Source: Segatella copri (GTDB taxonomy: Bacteria > Bacteroidota > Bacteroidia > Bacteroidales > Bacteroidaceae). From it: DNA of 64,000 nt. The position numbers and the translations under genes are program-made. Of this stretch, positions 36,552 through 46,600 are shown one piece after another; position 1 is the stretch's first letter, and every line of letters starts with the position of its first letter. The notes below the pieces were generated by a model, which saw only the letters and a list, made by a program, of their open reading frames with translations, was not told where the DNA came from and did not search any database. The stretch covers positions 930,001 through 994,000 of the forward strand of contig NZ_JAPDUW010000001.1 in NCBI RefSeq assembly GCF_026015295.1, given 5' to 3'.

Positions 36552-37538
36552 ATGAAAAGAAAGTATCTTCTTGCAGTCCTTATCGCAGCTGCGATGCCAC
36601 TCACTTCGATGGCACAGGACGATGACCTCTACTTCAATCCGAAGAAGGAGGCCAAAAAAAAGGCTGAAAGACGGGCTCTGCTCCAGCGCCAGTATGCTGA
36701 ACAGCGGGCACGTAGAGATAGTGTTTATCGGCTGTTTTGGAGCGGAAGCGACCGTTCGGTAGATGAATACAATCGGGGCGGCAGAATCTTCAGCCATTAT
36801 GAGAATGTAGGGAAAGATTCCCTGGGCAACGACATTATTCAGTTCCATGTGGGCAAGGGTGTGGCGCCAGACAGCATTTATGATGATGCTTACTTCGCCC
36901 AGAAGTATGCTGACAGGGATGAAGATTTCGTACGCACACGCGAGATGAGCCGATGGGACGGATTCTATGATCCGTGGTTCTACGATTATTATGGTTACGG
37001 TCCTTACTATTGGCGCAGCCGCATGTGGGGCTGGCACAATCCTTGGCGCTACGGCTATTATGCCGGCTGGTATGATCCTTGGTTCGACCCTTGGTACGAT
37101 CCATGGTATTATGGTTACTGCGGATGGTATGGTGGCTGGTACGACCCTTGGTATTATGGCTGGGGCGGCTACTACAATCCTTGGTATTGGGGAGGTCCGG
37201 TAATCGGGCATGTTAGCTATGGTGGATTTGCTGGCAACATTCGCTATAACAACCCAGGTCGTATTGATGGTTCTAATCACCAGTATACAGGTGTTGGCGG
37301 TAATAATCGTAATACTTATTCACGCCGTAGTGGTTCTAACCGTAGTTTTGGCCAGCGTCAGAATACCGGCAACTTTAACAATAACTCTTCTTGGGGTAGT
37401 CGTAGTAATTCTGGCTTTAGTAACAGTAGCGGTAATTTCGGAGGTGGTAGCTTCGGAGGTGGCGGCCGTTCCGGTGGCGGTAGCTTCGGAGGCGGTGGTG
37501 GTCGCTCTGGTGGCGGCAGCTTCGGAGGAAGAAGATAA
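36552..37538 (+). CDS. Secreted Tyr/Trp/Gly-rich low-complexity protein
   Basis: 328 residues from MKRKYLLAVLIAAAMPLTSM, a clear signal peptide; an in-frame ATG 18 codons earlier would mask it. The mature part begins with a charged helix (KKEAKKKAERRALLQRQYAE). It then has a region dense in Tyr, Trp, Asp and Pro (about 150-225, repeats of YDPWY and WYGGW), followed by a Ser/Asn/Gly-rich tail with GGGSFGGGG repeats. No enzyme motif. It may be a structural or adhesive cell-surface protein. The gene precedes the FadL-type porin by 32 bp and may share its transcript. Confidence 0.75.
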   Translation: MKRKYLLAVLIAAAMPLTSMAQDDDLYFNPKKEAKKKAERRALLQRQYAEQRARRDSVYRLFWSGSDRSVDEYNRGGRIFSHYENVGKDSLGNDIIQFHVGKGVAPDSIYDDAYFAQKYADRDEDFVRTREMSRWDGFYDPWFYDYYGYGPYYWRSRMWGWHNPWRYGYYAGWYDPWFDPWYDPWYYGYCGWYGGWYDPWYYGWGGYYNPWYWGGPVIGHVSYGGFAGNIRYNNPGRIDGSNHQYTGVGGNNRNTYSRRSGSNRSFGQRQNTGNFNNNSSWGSRSNSGFSNSSGNFGGGSFGGGGRSGGGSFGGGGGRSGGGSFGGRR

Positions 37539-37570
37539 ATTGATAACAATAATTAGTATTTGAGAAGATT

Positions 37571-39178
37571 ATGAATAATTTAAAACATATATTCTTTGCC
37601 AGTATGCTCATGGCTAGCATGACGGCTGCTGCGCAAGAAACTTATCAGGACGCTAAGTTGGCTGCACCCCAGCTTACTGGTACTGCCCGCTATGTGGGTA
37701 TGGGTGGTGCTATGGAAGCCTTGGGCGCCGATATTTCCACTATCAGCAGTAACCCTGCTGGTATTGGTCTTTTCCGTAAAAGCCAGGTGACTCTTACTGC
37801 AGGAGTTATCGCCCAGACAGATGCAGAGAATTATACGGAGTATAATGATGCTCGTATTACTTTTAATGGTAAAAAAAGTCATCCTACCTTCGACCAGGTT
37901 GGTATTGTATGGAGTCCGAAAAACAAAGGTGCCAATTGGTTGAATCTGGCTTTCAATTATCATAAGAGTGCCGACTTTGGACAGATTCTGAATGCTGCCG
38001 GAGCTTTAAAGAATGTTTCTCTTAACAAAATAACTGCTGCAAAGAATTACAAAGAGTATGCTGGTTGGACCAGCCAGGATGCTAACCTTGGTGGATATAA
38101 GGATAATTCCGGAAACTATCAGCCTGGTTTGTTTACTGTTCCTACTGATGGTGGTTTGGCTTATGCTGAGGCTAATAAGTATTTGTTTGGTCAGTATCAG
38201 CATGGTTATATTGGCACCTATGATTTCAACATTAGTGGCTCGCTTAATAATCAGGTTTGGCTTGGTTTGACAGTCGGACTTCATGATGTTCATTACAATA
38301 GTAATTCTCTTTATTCTGAAGACTTCGTTGATGGCAATATAATGGATTCATTTGAGCAGTTGAAGATTACTGGAACAGGATTTGATGTGAAGGCGGGTGT
38401 TATCTTCCGTCCAGTCAAGGATTCTCCTTTCCGTATAGGTGCTTATTTTAATAGTCCTATCTTCTATGATCTCACAGTTAGTGGCGATAATGATATTACT
38501 ATTTCGGGAAATAATGATCCTGCTACCTATGAGGAAAAAGATGGAAGTCAGCAGCCTTGTTATGTCAAGGGTAGTAAGGGACAGAGTATAGATTATGATT
38601 TCCGTCTCAATACACCATGGAAGGTGGGCGCCAGCTTGGGTCATACTATAGGAAATTATCTGGCACTTGGTGCAACTTATGAATATGCCTGGTACGATCA
38701 TATGGACAACCGTGTGAAGGATGGTGGTTATTATGATTCCTATTGGGGAGACTATTATGAGAGCAGTAGTAGTGATGAGGCTATGAATCACGATACTCAA
38801 TTGAACCTGCAAGGTGTAAGTACCTTGAAGTTAGGTGCAGAGATTAAGCCTGTTGACATGTTGTCAATCCGATTAGGTTATAATTATGTATCGCCAATGT
38901 ATAAAGATAATGCTTTACGCGATCAGACATTTGACAGTAATGGTGTTTACATAGCTTCTTCTGCTGATTATACCAACTGGAAGGCGACAAACCGTTTTAC
39001 TTTAGGTGTAGGTTTCAATTACCAGAATTTGGCTATAGATGTGGCTTATCAGTATTCTTCTCAAAAGGGAGATTTCTATCCATTCGAAAGTTTTACGGAT
39101 ATGGGCTGCTCTGTTAATGCAACCAAGGTTGACAACAAGCGCCATCAGTTGCTGATGACCGTTGGCTATAGGTTCTAA
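37571..39178 (+). CDS. OmpP1/FadL/TodX-family outer-membrane transporter
   Basis: 535 residues. Signal peptide about 1-21 (SMLMASMTAAAQ). The N-terminal signature GTARYVGMGGAMEALGADIS, then ISSNPAGIGLFRKS, is the family's conserved NPAG hatch region. The rest alternates strand residues and ends HQLLMTVGYRF, with the C-terminal aromatic residue used for barrel assembly. Family members pass hydrophobic compounds across the outer membrane; the substrate here is unknown. Confidence 0.9.
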   Translation: MNNLKHIFFASMLMASMTAAAQETYQDAKLAAPQLTGTARYVGMGGAMEALGADISTISSNPAGIGLFRKSQVTLTAGVIAQTDAENYTEYNDARITFNGKKSHPTFDQVGIVWSPKNKGANWLNLAFNYHKSADFGQILNAAGALKNVSLNKITAAKNYKEYAGWTSQDANLGGYKDNSGNYQPGLFTVPTDGGLAYAEANKYLFGQYQHGYIGTYDFNISGSLNNQVWLGLTVGLHDVHYNSNSLYSEDFVDGNIMDSFEQLKITGTGFDVKAGVIFRPVKDSPFRIGAYFNSPIFYDLTVSGDNDITISGNNDPATYEEKDGSQQPCYVKGSKGQSIDYDFRLNTPWKVGASLGHTIGNYLALGATYEYAWYDHMDNRVKDGGYYDSYWGDYYESSSSDEAMNHDTQLNLQGVSTLKLGAEIKPVDMLSIRLGYNYVSPMYKDNALRDQTFDSNGVYIASSADYTNWKATNRFTLGVGFNYQNLAIDVAYQYSSQKGDFYPFESFTDMGCSVNATKVDNKRHQLLMTVGYRF

Positions 39179-39261
39179 AATGTGAAGTAGAGGAGTTATT
39201 GATTAAATAATGTGAAATCCCGATAAAAAAGCCCACTCTTAGAAAAAAAGTTGGGAAAAAG

Positions 39262-39293
39262 TTTGGCGGTTTCATATAAAAGCCCTATCTTTG
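39262..39293 (+). promoter_or_regulatory. Strong promoter for a free-standing small RNA
   Basis: TTTG (39262-39265), exactly 20 nt, TATCTTTG (39286-39293): a perfect Bacteroidota promoter with no downstream coding frame. Transcription should start near 39300. Confidence 0.75.
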
Positions 39294-39299
39294 CAATCA

Positions 39300-39455
39300 A
39301 GAAATCGGGATGATTTCGTGTCATAGATTAGGTTTTTAGATTAAAGGTGTTATTCACCTTATTTTCTAGGATTAAAAAATATTAGTTTTTTTAGTGGTTA
39401 ATTTAGTTTTAGTAAGTATGTTTAGGGTCTGTTGTGAAACAGGCCCTATTTTTTT
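39300..39455 (+). ncRNA. Candidate small RNA, about 155 nt
   Basis: Starts after the promoter at 39262 and ends at a terminator hairpin AGGGTCTGTT-gtg-AAACAGGCCCT (39424-39447) followed by a T7 run (39449-39455). Inside, AAGGTG-ttatt-CACCTT gives a second stem near 39344-39362. There is no open frame of note. The gap 39179-39626 holds this RNA and a minus-strand terminator. The RNA family was not recognised; size and isolation would suit a regulatory RNA such as a 6S-like RNA, but that is speculation. Confidence 0.6.
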
Positions 39456-39473
39456 GTGCCTATACAAAAAAAT

Positions 39474-39513
39474 CCCCCAACAGGAAGGCTTGGAAACCAT
39501 TACCTGTCGGGGG
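39474..39513 (-). terminator. dsbD terminator
   Basis: On the minus strand CCCCCGACAGG pairs with CCTGTTGGGGG (39513-39503 and 39484-39474) and is followed by ATTTTTTT. It lies 114 bp after the dsbD stop. Confidence 0.8.
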
Positions 39514-39626
39514 AAAGTATTAATCCTAAATAAATCTACCTTGAATAAACTAATCTATTGAAATTTATCCTTCATAAATCTACTTAAATGAACCAATACC
39601 GGCCTTATTAACTATAAAATCTTATA

Positions 39627-41711
39627 TTATTTGTTTCTGTAATTATCCAGACCCTTGTTCAGGAAGTCGAGATAAGCACTAACATCTTCTTTGAAACTGA
39701 AGGCTGCTGCAAGAGGATTGCCGTCGTTGTCAATAGCCACATAGAATGGCTGGGCATTAGCTCCAAACTTGCTTGCCTGCAGATAACTCCACTTGTCGCC
39801 AACGGTTCGCAGGGTGCGCTTCTCGCCATTAAACGTTACCTCCATAGGCTCAGGAAGAGGAGTCTTGTCATCTACATAAAGAGAGATGAGAACATAATCC
39901 TTTGTCAGCTTATCTGCAACCGAAGGATCTGTCCAAACAGAAGCCTCCATCTTGCGGCAGTTTACACAACCATAACCCGTAAAATCAAGCAATACCGGTT
40001 TTCCGGCAGCCTTTGCCGCAGCCATTCCCAGCTCGTAATCCTTGTAAGCAGGCTCTACGGTCTTGGTGTTGAGGTTGAAGTCCTGTGTATTAATAGGTGG
40101 AGCAAATGCGCTCACAGCCTTGCAAGGAGCACCCCAGAGACCTGGAATCATGTAAACCGAGAATGCCAAAGAACAGAGACCCAACATGATGCAAGCTACA
40201 GGCATAGGCTTGTTGATGTCGCCTCCGATTGCATCAACCTGGAACTTCAGCTTGCCGATGAGATAGAGACCCAACAGACCGAAGATGACAATCCAGAGAG
40301 AGAGGAATACCTCGCGGTCCATGATGTGCCAGCCGTAAGCCAGATCGGCTACAGAAAGGAACTTCAGAGAGAAGGCAAGCTCGACGAAGCCGAGCACAAT
40401 CTTGATGGTCTCCATCCAAGAACCCGACTTAGGAGCCGACTTCAACCATGATGGGAAGAGGGCGAAGAGGGTGAATGGGAGCGCCAGAGCAAGCGCAAAA
40501 CCGAACATTCCCACGGTAGGAGCGAGCCAGTCGCCGGATGTAACGGTCTGAACCAGCAGCAAACCGATGATAGGAGCTGTACATGAGAAGCTGACCAATA
40601 CCAGGGTGAAAGCCATCAGGAAGATAGAAATCATACCCGTGGTGCTGGAAGCCTTGTTGTCCACCGCATTTCCCCAACTGTCAGGCAATTTGATTTCGAA
40701 CCAACCGAAGAACGAGAAGGCGAAAACGGCAAGCAGGAGGAAGAGGATGATGTTAAAAACGGCACTTGTGCTGAGCGCATTCAGGGTGCTAGGACCTGCA
40801 ATGGCTGTTACGGCAAGACCCAAAAACAGATAGATGACGACGATGCTCAAACCATAAGTAATCGCATCGCGGATTCCTTTCTTCTTATCGTTCTTAGCAC
40901 GCTTCAGGAAGAAACTTACGGTCATCGGGATGATAGGCCAGATGCAAGGCATGACGAGCGCAAGCAGACCGCCCACAAAACCGATGAAGAAGATATAGAA
41001 GAGCGAATGGTTGGCGATGTCGTTAGCTCCGCCAAATGCCTGAAGTTCTTTAACAACCGGTTTCCATAAATCCTTGACGTTCAGATTTTCCATAGCAGAT
41101 GCCAAAGCTGCGGAATCTACGGGTTGAGTAGCGCTGTCGGTCTGAACCAGGGCTGCAACCTTTGCCAGCGAATCGGCCTTCATCTTGGCAGCAAGAGCAG
41201 GATCAATCGCCTTTGCATTCAGAGCATCTTTTGCTCCAGCTGCAGGAGCATCAACGGCTGGCGATTTGCCACTCTTCTTAAAACCAGCCTCGCTTGGTGG
41301 CAGACAGTTCTGGTCGTTGCAGGCGCCATACTCCAGATAGGCATCAATATGATAATTTGGTTGGGTAAACTTCACCTTCTGTACAAAGGTAACGCTACCT
41401 TCAAAATAACGGAGTTTCATCTCGAAGAGAGGGTCGAACTTTGCAATCTCTCTGCCGCGTGGCTGAAGTTTTCCTACGAGCTCAACACCTTCAAGCTTGT
41501 TTACGTTGAACGAAGCGGAAATCGGACCGTCGCCACCCAAACCGGTAGAGTAGACGTGCCATCCCGGTTGGATTTTTCCGCTAAACACGATTTCGGCCAC
41601 AGCACTTCCGTCTGTTTTCAGCGAGCTGGTGAACTTCACAGGGTTCATCATCTGCGCCTGAGCCAGCATTACTACAAGGAGTAATTGAAAGATTAAAAAT
41701 ACTTTTTTCAT
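39627..41711 (-). CDS. dsbD: Thiol:disulfide interchange protein DsbD-like
   Basis: 694 residues. Signal peptide (about 1-19), then an N-terminal DsbD-type periplasmic domain with CNDQNC near 133. A linker follows, then about eight membrane helices (about 235-525) with the CTAP (SCTAPIIGLL) and MPCIWPIIP cysteine motifs. The C-terminal thioredoxin domain has the CxxC active site in GYGCVNCRKMEASVW near 580. It carries electrons from the cytoplasm to periplasmic disulfides. A -7 box TAACTTTG lies on the minus strand at 41742-41735. Confidence 0.92.
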   Translation of the reverse strand: MKKVFLIFQLLLVVMLAQAQMMNPVKFTSSLKTDGSAVAEIVFSGKIQPGWHVYSTGLGGDGPISASFNVNKLEGVELVGKLQPRGREIAKFDPLFEMKLRYFEGSVTFVQKVKFTQPNYHIDAYLEYGACNDQNCLPPSEAGFKKSGKSPAVDAPAAGAKDALNAKAIDPALAAKMKADSLAKVAALVQTDSATQPVDSAALASAMENLNVKDLWKPVVKELQAFGGANDIANHSLFYIFFIGFVGGLLALVMPCIWPIIPMTVSFFLKRAKNDKKKGIRDAITYGLSIVVIYLFLGLAVTAIAGPSTLNALSTSAVFNIILFLLLAVFAFSFFGWFEIKLPDSWGNAVDNKASSTTGMISIFLMAFTLVLVSFSCTAPIIGLLLVQTVTSGDWLAPTVGMFGFALALALPFTLFALFPSWLKSAPKSGSWMETIKIVLGFVELAFSLKFLSVADLAYGWHIMDREVFLSLWIVIFGLLGLYLIGKLKFQVDAIGGDINKPMPVACIMLGLCSLAFSVYMIPGLWGAPCKAVSAFAPPINTQDFNLNTKTVEPAYKDYELGMAAAKAAGKPVLLDFTGYGCVNCRKMEASVWTDPSVADKLTKDYVLISLYVDDKTPLPEPMEVTFNGEKRTLRTVGDKWSYLQASKFGANAQPFYVAIDNDGNPLAAAFSFKEDVSAYLDFLNKGLDNYRNK

Positions 41712-41832
41712 TTCTATTTTTGAATTTTATGTTGCAAAGTTACTAAAAACTAATCATATTACGTATTCAAAGGGCTTTAAGGGTACTCGGTTTTAATATT
41801 TTTAAGAAAAAATGCTAATTTTCTTTGTTTTA

Positions 41833-41864
41833 CTTGGCTCTTTCGTACTTTTAATGTAATTTTG
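41833..41864 (+). promoter_or_regulatory. Promoter of the metal-efflux locus
   Basis: CTTG (41833-41836), 20 nt, TAATTTTG (41857-41864). The first gene of the locus starts at 41907. Confidence 0.5.
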
Positions 41865-41906
41865 CGGACGGAAAAAAGCAATCCTAAAATTTGGAAACAG
41901 AATAAA

Positions 41907-42311
41907 ATGGCAAAGAAGAAACTATACTTGTTCAGCCTCTTTGTGGCCACGTTGAGTGTGCTGCTCTCTACGGTGGTGATGCATCATCACCACATGGGGC
42001 GTATTTGTATGGTTGTAGAACGTTGCCAGCAGGATGGTAATTTCAACGATGAGCATACTGAACATCATGAGAAAGAAGCCGATAGTTGCCGCGTGCATCA
42101 GCTGCACCATTTCGTAACCGGCTGCAAGATCATGAAGGGCATTCAGAAACAGCTTTTCGATGGAAACCATCTGCTTTCCATGCTTTCTTCTGAGTATTTG
42201 TTTATCCCAACCTCGTCGCTCATTAGCGTGCGTTGGCAGCAGTTTGCAGCCAGCCTTCCTTGCGTAGATGAAACGGTCATCAGTAGACGAGGACCTCCTT
42301 CTTTTTGTTGA
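41907..42311 (+). CDS. DUF6769-like small His/Cys-containing protein
   Basis: 134 residues from MAKKKLYLFSLFVATLSVLL, a signal peptide or anchor; an ATG 15 codons earlier lies at the promoter and is unlikely. The mature part begins MHHHHMGRICMVVERC and includes DEHTEHHEKEADSCRVHQLHH, rich in His and Cys that could bind metal. Proteins of this kind precede CusA/CzcA-type pumps in Bacteroidetes, so a periplasmic metal sensor or chaperone is a reasonable inference. The 110-bp gap to the adaptor gene carries a second promoter and a palindrome. Confidence 0.65.
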   Translation: MAKKKLYLFSLFVATLSVLLSTVVMHHHHMGRICMVVERCQQDGNFNDEHTEHHEKEADSCRVHQLHHFVTGCKIMKGIQKQLFDGNHLLSMLSSEYLFIPTSSLISVRWQQFAASLPCVDETVISRRGPPSFC

Positions 42312-42345
42312 TTTTCTGTAGTTAGAGCAACCAGGATGCAGCTTT

Positions 42346-42380
42346 TGCAACCGGGTTGCAGGGTAAAGTGCGTACTTTTG
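42346..42380 (+). promoter_or_regulatory. Palindromic operator candidate before the efflux adaptor
   Basis: TGCAACC-g-GGTTGCA (42346-42360) is a perfect 15-bp palindrome placed just upstream of a -7 box TACTTTTG (42373-42380). This is where a repressor or metal sensor could act. GAGCAACCAGGATGCAGC directly before it looks like a degraded second copy. Confidence 0.5.
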
Positions 42381-42421
42381 CACCCAAGTTTTAATGAAAT
42401 ATCAATTTAAAAGAAGAAAAA

Positions 42422-43642
42422 ATGAAAAGAATTTTGGTGGTTGCCGTTGCGGCAATCTTGGCCTGGTGTGGTTTCACCTTTTTCTCAAACCACGCCGGAG
42501 CAGAGGCTCATGCTGCCGGACACGGACATGAGCATGAACATGAAGAGGTGGATTTCGACAACATTCCGCTCTCTCAGAAACAGGTAGATGCTGTAGATTT
42601 GAAGATGGGCGAGGCGGTTGACCGTGTGATGGATGCTACGATTGCAGCCAACGGTCAGCTCGTTTTGCGCGCCCAGAACAAGGGCGATGTGGCTTCGCTC
42701 ATGGGGGGCGTAGTAAAGGCTATCTATGTAAAGGAAGGACAGAATGTGAAGCGCGGACAGGTTGTGGCTCTGGTTGAAAATACCGATGTGGTCAGTCTGC
42801 AACGCGAATATTATTCTGCCAGCAAGGAGTGCGAACTGGCACTTGCCGACCTGGAGCGACAGAAACTGCTGAACAGGACAGGAGCTGGCGTCAAGAAGAA
42901 TGCGCAGCAGGCTGCCAAGGAGTATCATGTGGCCCACGCCAACCTCATCGGCATCGGCAAACAGCTTGCCCAGATGGGCATTTCTACCGCCGCCGTTGCC
43001 AGGGGTAAGTTTACCACAGCCTTCCCTTTGCGTGCTCCGATTCCGGGTACGGTTTCGCAGATTACAGCCAGTCTGGGCAGCTTTGTCGATATGCAGACGC
43101 CGCTCATGAAGATTCAGAACAACCAGGCTGTAGAGTGCGATCTGAACATTTTTGAGAAAGATCTGCAGAAGGTAAAGCCGGGCGATAAGGTTTATCTCTC
43201 GCTTACCAATCAGCCGGGCGTAAAACTCGCAGGTCATGTTTACGGCTTAAACCAATACTTTAACGATAATTCCAAATCTGTTGCTGTTCATGTAAAAATA
43301 GATGCGCAGTCTCTTAAAACAAGCGGCGTTCACGGCTCAGCCCGACTCTTCGACGGAATGTATGTAAGCGGCAAGATAGCTATCGGCAGCCAGTCGTGCA
43401 TCGCTCTTCCTTCCAAGGCCATCGTCAGTACCGACGGCAAGCAGTTTGTCTTCGCTCTGAATGGCAAACCAAAGAAGGGCGAGTACAGTTTCTCCCGCCA
43501 TGAGGTCATTACGGGCGTTTCGGACGGTACTTATACCGAGGTAAAACTCTGCAAGCACCTGAAGCAGGAAGGAAAGAAGATTGTGACAGAAAACGCGTAT
43601 TATCTGGCTTCGCTCACGGGCGAGCATGCAGATGAGCATTAA
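42422..43642 (+). CDS. RND efflux periplasmic adaptor (CusB/CzcB type)
   Basis: 406 residues. N-terminal anchor (about 1-25), then a His-rich stretch HAAGHGHEHEHEE (about 30-45), common in metal adaptors. The barrel-sandwich half-motifs are GGVVKAIYVKEGQNVKRGQVVALVEN (near 100) and FPLRAPIPGTVSQITASLGSFVDMQTPLM (near 200), with an alpha-hairpin between them. It joins the inner-membrane pump to the outer-membrane factor. The metal is not certain (Cu/Ag or Co/Zn/Cd). Confidence 0.9.
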   Translation: MKRILVVAVAAILAWCGFTFFSNHAGAEAHAAGHGHEHEHEEVDFDNIPLSQKQVDAVDLKMGEAVDRVMDATIAANGQLVLRAQNKGDVASLMGGVVKAIYVKEGQNVKRGQVVALVENTDVVSLQREYYSASKECELALADLERQKLLNRTGAGVKKNAQQAAKEYHVAHANLIGIGKQLAQMGISTAAVARGKFTTAFPLRAPIPGTVSQITASLGSFVDMQTPLMKIQNNQAVECDLNIFEKDLQKVKPGDKVYLSLTNQPGVKLAGHVYGLNQYFNDNSKSVAVHVKIDAQSLKTSGVHGSARLFDGMYVSGKIAIGSQSCIALPSKAIVSTDGKQFVFALNGKPKKGEYSFSRHEVITGVSDGTYTEVKLCKHLKQEGKKIVTENAYYLASLTGEHADEH

Positions 43643-43693
43643 TATAAGGTAAGTTTTTTCATCAATAAAGAGCTTTTAAAAGAAAGACAGATT

Positions 43694-46600
43694 ATGTTTC
43701 AGAAACTGATTACTTACTCCATCCGCCACAAGCTGGTGGTGGGAGTATTCACGATAGCCCTCATCGTCTGGGGCATCGTTTCGCTCATCCATCTTCCTTT
43801 CGATTCTACGCCAGATATTACCGACAATCAGGTTCAGGTCATCACTCAGGCGCCTTCGCTCGGAGCGCAGGAGGTGGAGCAATACGTAACTACTCCGGTA
43901 GAAATGGCACTCGCCAACATCCCCGAACTCAAGGAGCGAAGAAGCATCTCGCGAAGCGGACTCTCGGTCATCACCCTCGTCTTTGATGATGATGTAGATA
44001 TTTACTGGGCACGTTCGCAGGTGAGCCAGATGCTGACCCAGGTGGAGAAAGATTTGCCCAAGAATACGGAAACTGAGATGGGACCGATTGCTACCGGACT
44101 GGGCGAGATTTACCATTATACCGTGCGCGCCGAGAAGGGTTACGAGCACAAATATTCGCTAACCCAGCTGCGAACCATCCAGGACTGGATTGTGAGAAAG
44201 CAGCTCTCGGGAACCCCGGGCGTAGCGGAAGTGAGCGGCTGGGGAGGCTACGTGAAGCAATACGAAGTGGCCATCAATACGGATAAGCTCAACGCCAGCA
44301 ATCTTACCGTGAGCGAGGTGTTTGATGCGCTCGAAAAGAATAACGCCAACACGGGCGGAAGTTATATAGAGGAAAACTCTAACCAGTATTTCATCCGCGG
44401 CATAGGCGTGGTGAAGAGTCTGGAAGATGTGGCGAACATCGCCGTCAAGACCGTGAACGGTACTCCTGTTAAGATAGGTGATGTGGCGAAGGTTCAGCTG
44501 GGTCACGCCACCCGTTTCGGAGCCGTTACCCGAAATGGCGAGGGCGAGGTGGTAGCCGGAATTGCCATCATGCTGAAAGGCGAAAACTTTCAGGAGGTTA
44601 TCAGGAATGTGAAGTTGCGCATAGAGCAGATTCAGAAATCTCTGCCCGAGGGCGTGGTCATCGAACCGTTTATCGACCGAACCAACCTGGTTGACCGTGT
44701 GGAGGGAACCATCGCCCGAAACCTGATTGAGGGCGGACTCATCGTCATCTTCGTGCTAGTTATTTTCCTGGGCAACTGGCGGGCCGGACTGGTTGTGGCG
44801 AGTGTCATTCCGCTCAGCATGCTCTTTGCTTTCGGCATGATGAAGACCTTCGGAATCGACGGCAATCTGATGTCGCTCGGAGCCATCGATTTTGGTATGA
44901 TAGTCGATTCTGCCGTCATTATCGTAGAGGCTGTTGTGGCCCATCTGGGCGTGAAAAGTATAGAGCGGAGAGCGAGAATTTCTTCCGATACTCCCATCCG
45001 TTTCTCTCAGGCAGAGATGGATGAGGAGGTTCATGATTCCGCTTCGCGCATCCGCAAGAGTGCGGCATTTGGCGAAATCATCATCATGATAGTTTACATT
45101 CCGCTGATGACGCTTGTTGGCATCGAGGGCAAGATGTTCCGTCCGATGGCGCTTACCGTTTTCTTCGCCATTCTGGGTGCCTTCATCCTCTCGCTCACCT
45201 ATGTTCCGATGGCAAGTGCGCTCTTCCTGAGCAAGAAGGGACATGTACGTAAAACATTCAGCGACAGAATGATAGGGAAGTTGCAGGGCTGGTACCGACC
45301 GGTTCTTGAATGGGTCTTGTCGCGATATAAGGATGTGATTACCGGCGCCGTTTCGCTCTTCTGCATGAGTGCCGTAGCCTTCCATTTTCTGGGTGGAGAA
45401 TTCATTCCGAGCCTGGAAGAGGGCGATTTTGCGGTAGAAATGACCATGTCGCAAGGCACGTCGCTCTCGCAGATGGTAGAGAGCTGCTCCAAGGCGGAGA
45501 AACTTCTGAAGGCTGAATATCCTGAAATCAAGCAGGTGGTGAGCCGCATAGGTAGCGCCGAGATTCCTACCGATCCGATGCCGGTAGAAAGAGCCGACAT
45601 CATGGTGGCGCTCAAGCCGAAAGCCGAATGGACTTCGGCAGAAACTACCGCCGAGCTGATGGAGAAGATGGAAGAAACCCTGAAGACGATTCCGGGCTTG
45701 GAGGCTGAGATTTCGCAGCCTATCCAGATGCGCAACAACGAGTTGCTTACGGGCATCAAGCAGGATGTGGCGATTAAGATTTTTGGTGACAATCTAGATG
45801 TGCTTATCCAGCAGGCTGATAAGGTTTCTCGTATGATAAAGAATGTGCCGGGCGTGAGTGGAATCTTCGTTGAAGAGGTTTCCGGATTGCCTCAGATTCA
45901 GGTAAAATACAACCATGAACGCATGGCGGCTTATGGGGTAACTGTTGACGAAATCAACCGCATTCTTGAAACCACCTTTGCGGGCGCTACGGCTGGAGCA
46001 GTTTACGAAGGCGATAAAAAATTTGACATCGTCCTGCGTCTTGACCCTAAGGAGCGCAACTTCCAGTCGCTTCAGTCGCTCTGTATTCCGCTGGCTGGTG
46101 GCGAGAGCATTCCGCTTTCCCAGTTGGCTGATGTGGTTTACGAACCGGCTCCGGCTCAGGTTTCTCATGAGAATGGCGCCCGCCGCATCTACGTAGGTTT
46201 CAACGTGAAGGGTAGGGACGTGCAGAGTACCGTGAAGGATATTCAGTCCATTCTTGATGAGAAACTGAAGCTGCCTGAGGGCTACTATTATAATTATGGT
46301 GGCGAGTTTGAGAATCTTCAGAGTGCCACCCAGCGCCTGCTTATCGTGGTTCCGGTAGCGCTCATCATCATTCTGCTGCTACTCTATGCCACGGTCAAGA
46401 ATCTGCGCGAATCACTCTTCGTGTTCTCCGCCATTCCGCTTGCTGCGATAGGTGGCGTCTGGGCGCTCTGGTTGCGCGGAATGCCTTTCAGTATTTCGGC
46501 GGGCGTAGGTTTCATCGCCCTCTTTGGTGTGGCTGTTCTCAACGGCATCGTGCTGATAGGTCAGATGAACCAGATGCAGAAGCAGACGGCTGCGGTTTCT

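Noticed and set aside
36534..37280. 248-codon frame opposite the Tyr/Trp-rich gene
   Set aside because: It arises from repeated codons of the real gene and shows only Ile/Val/Pro repeats.
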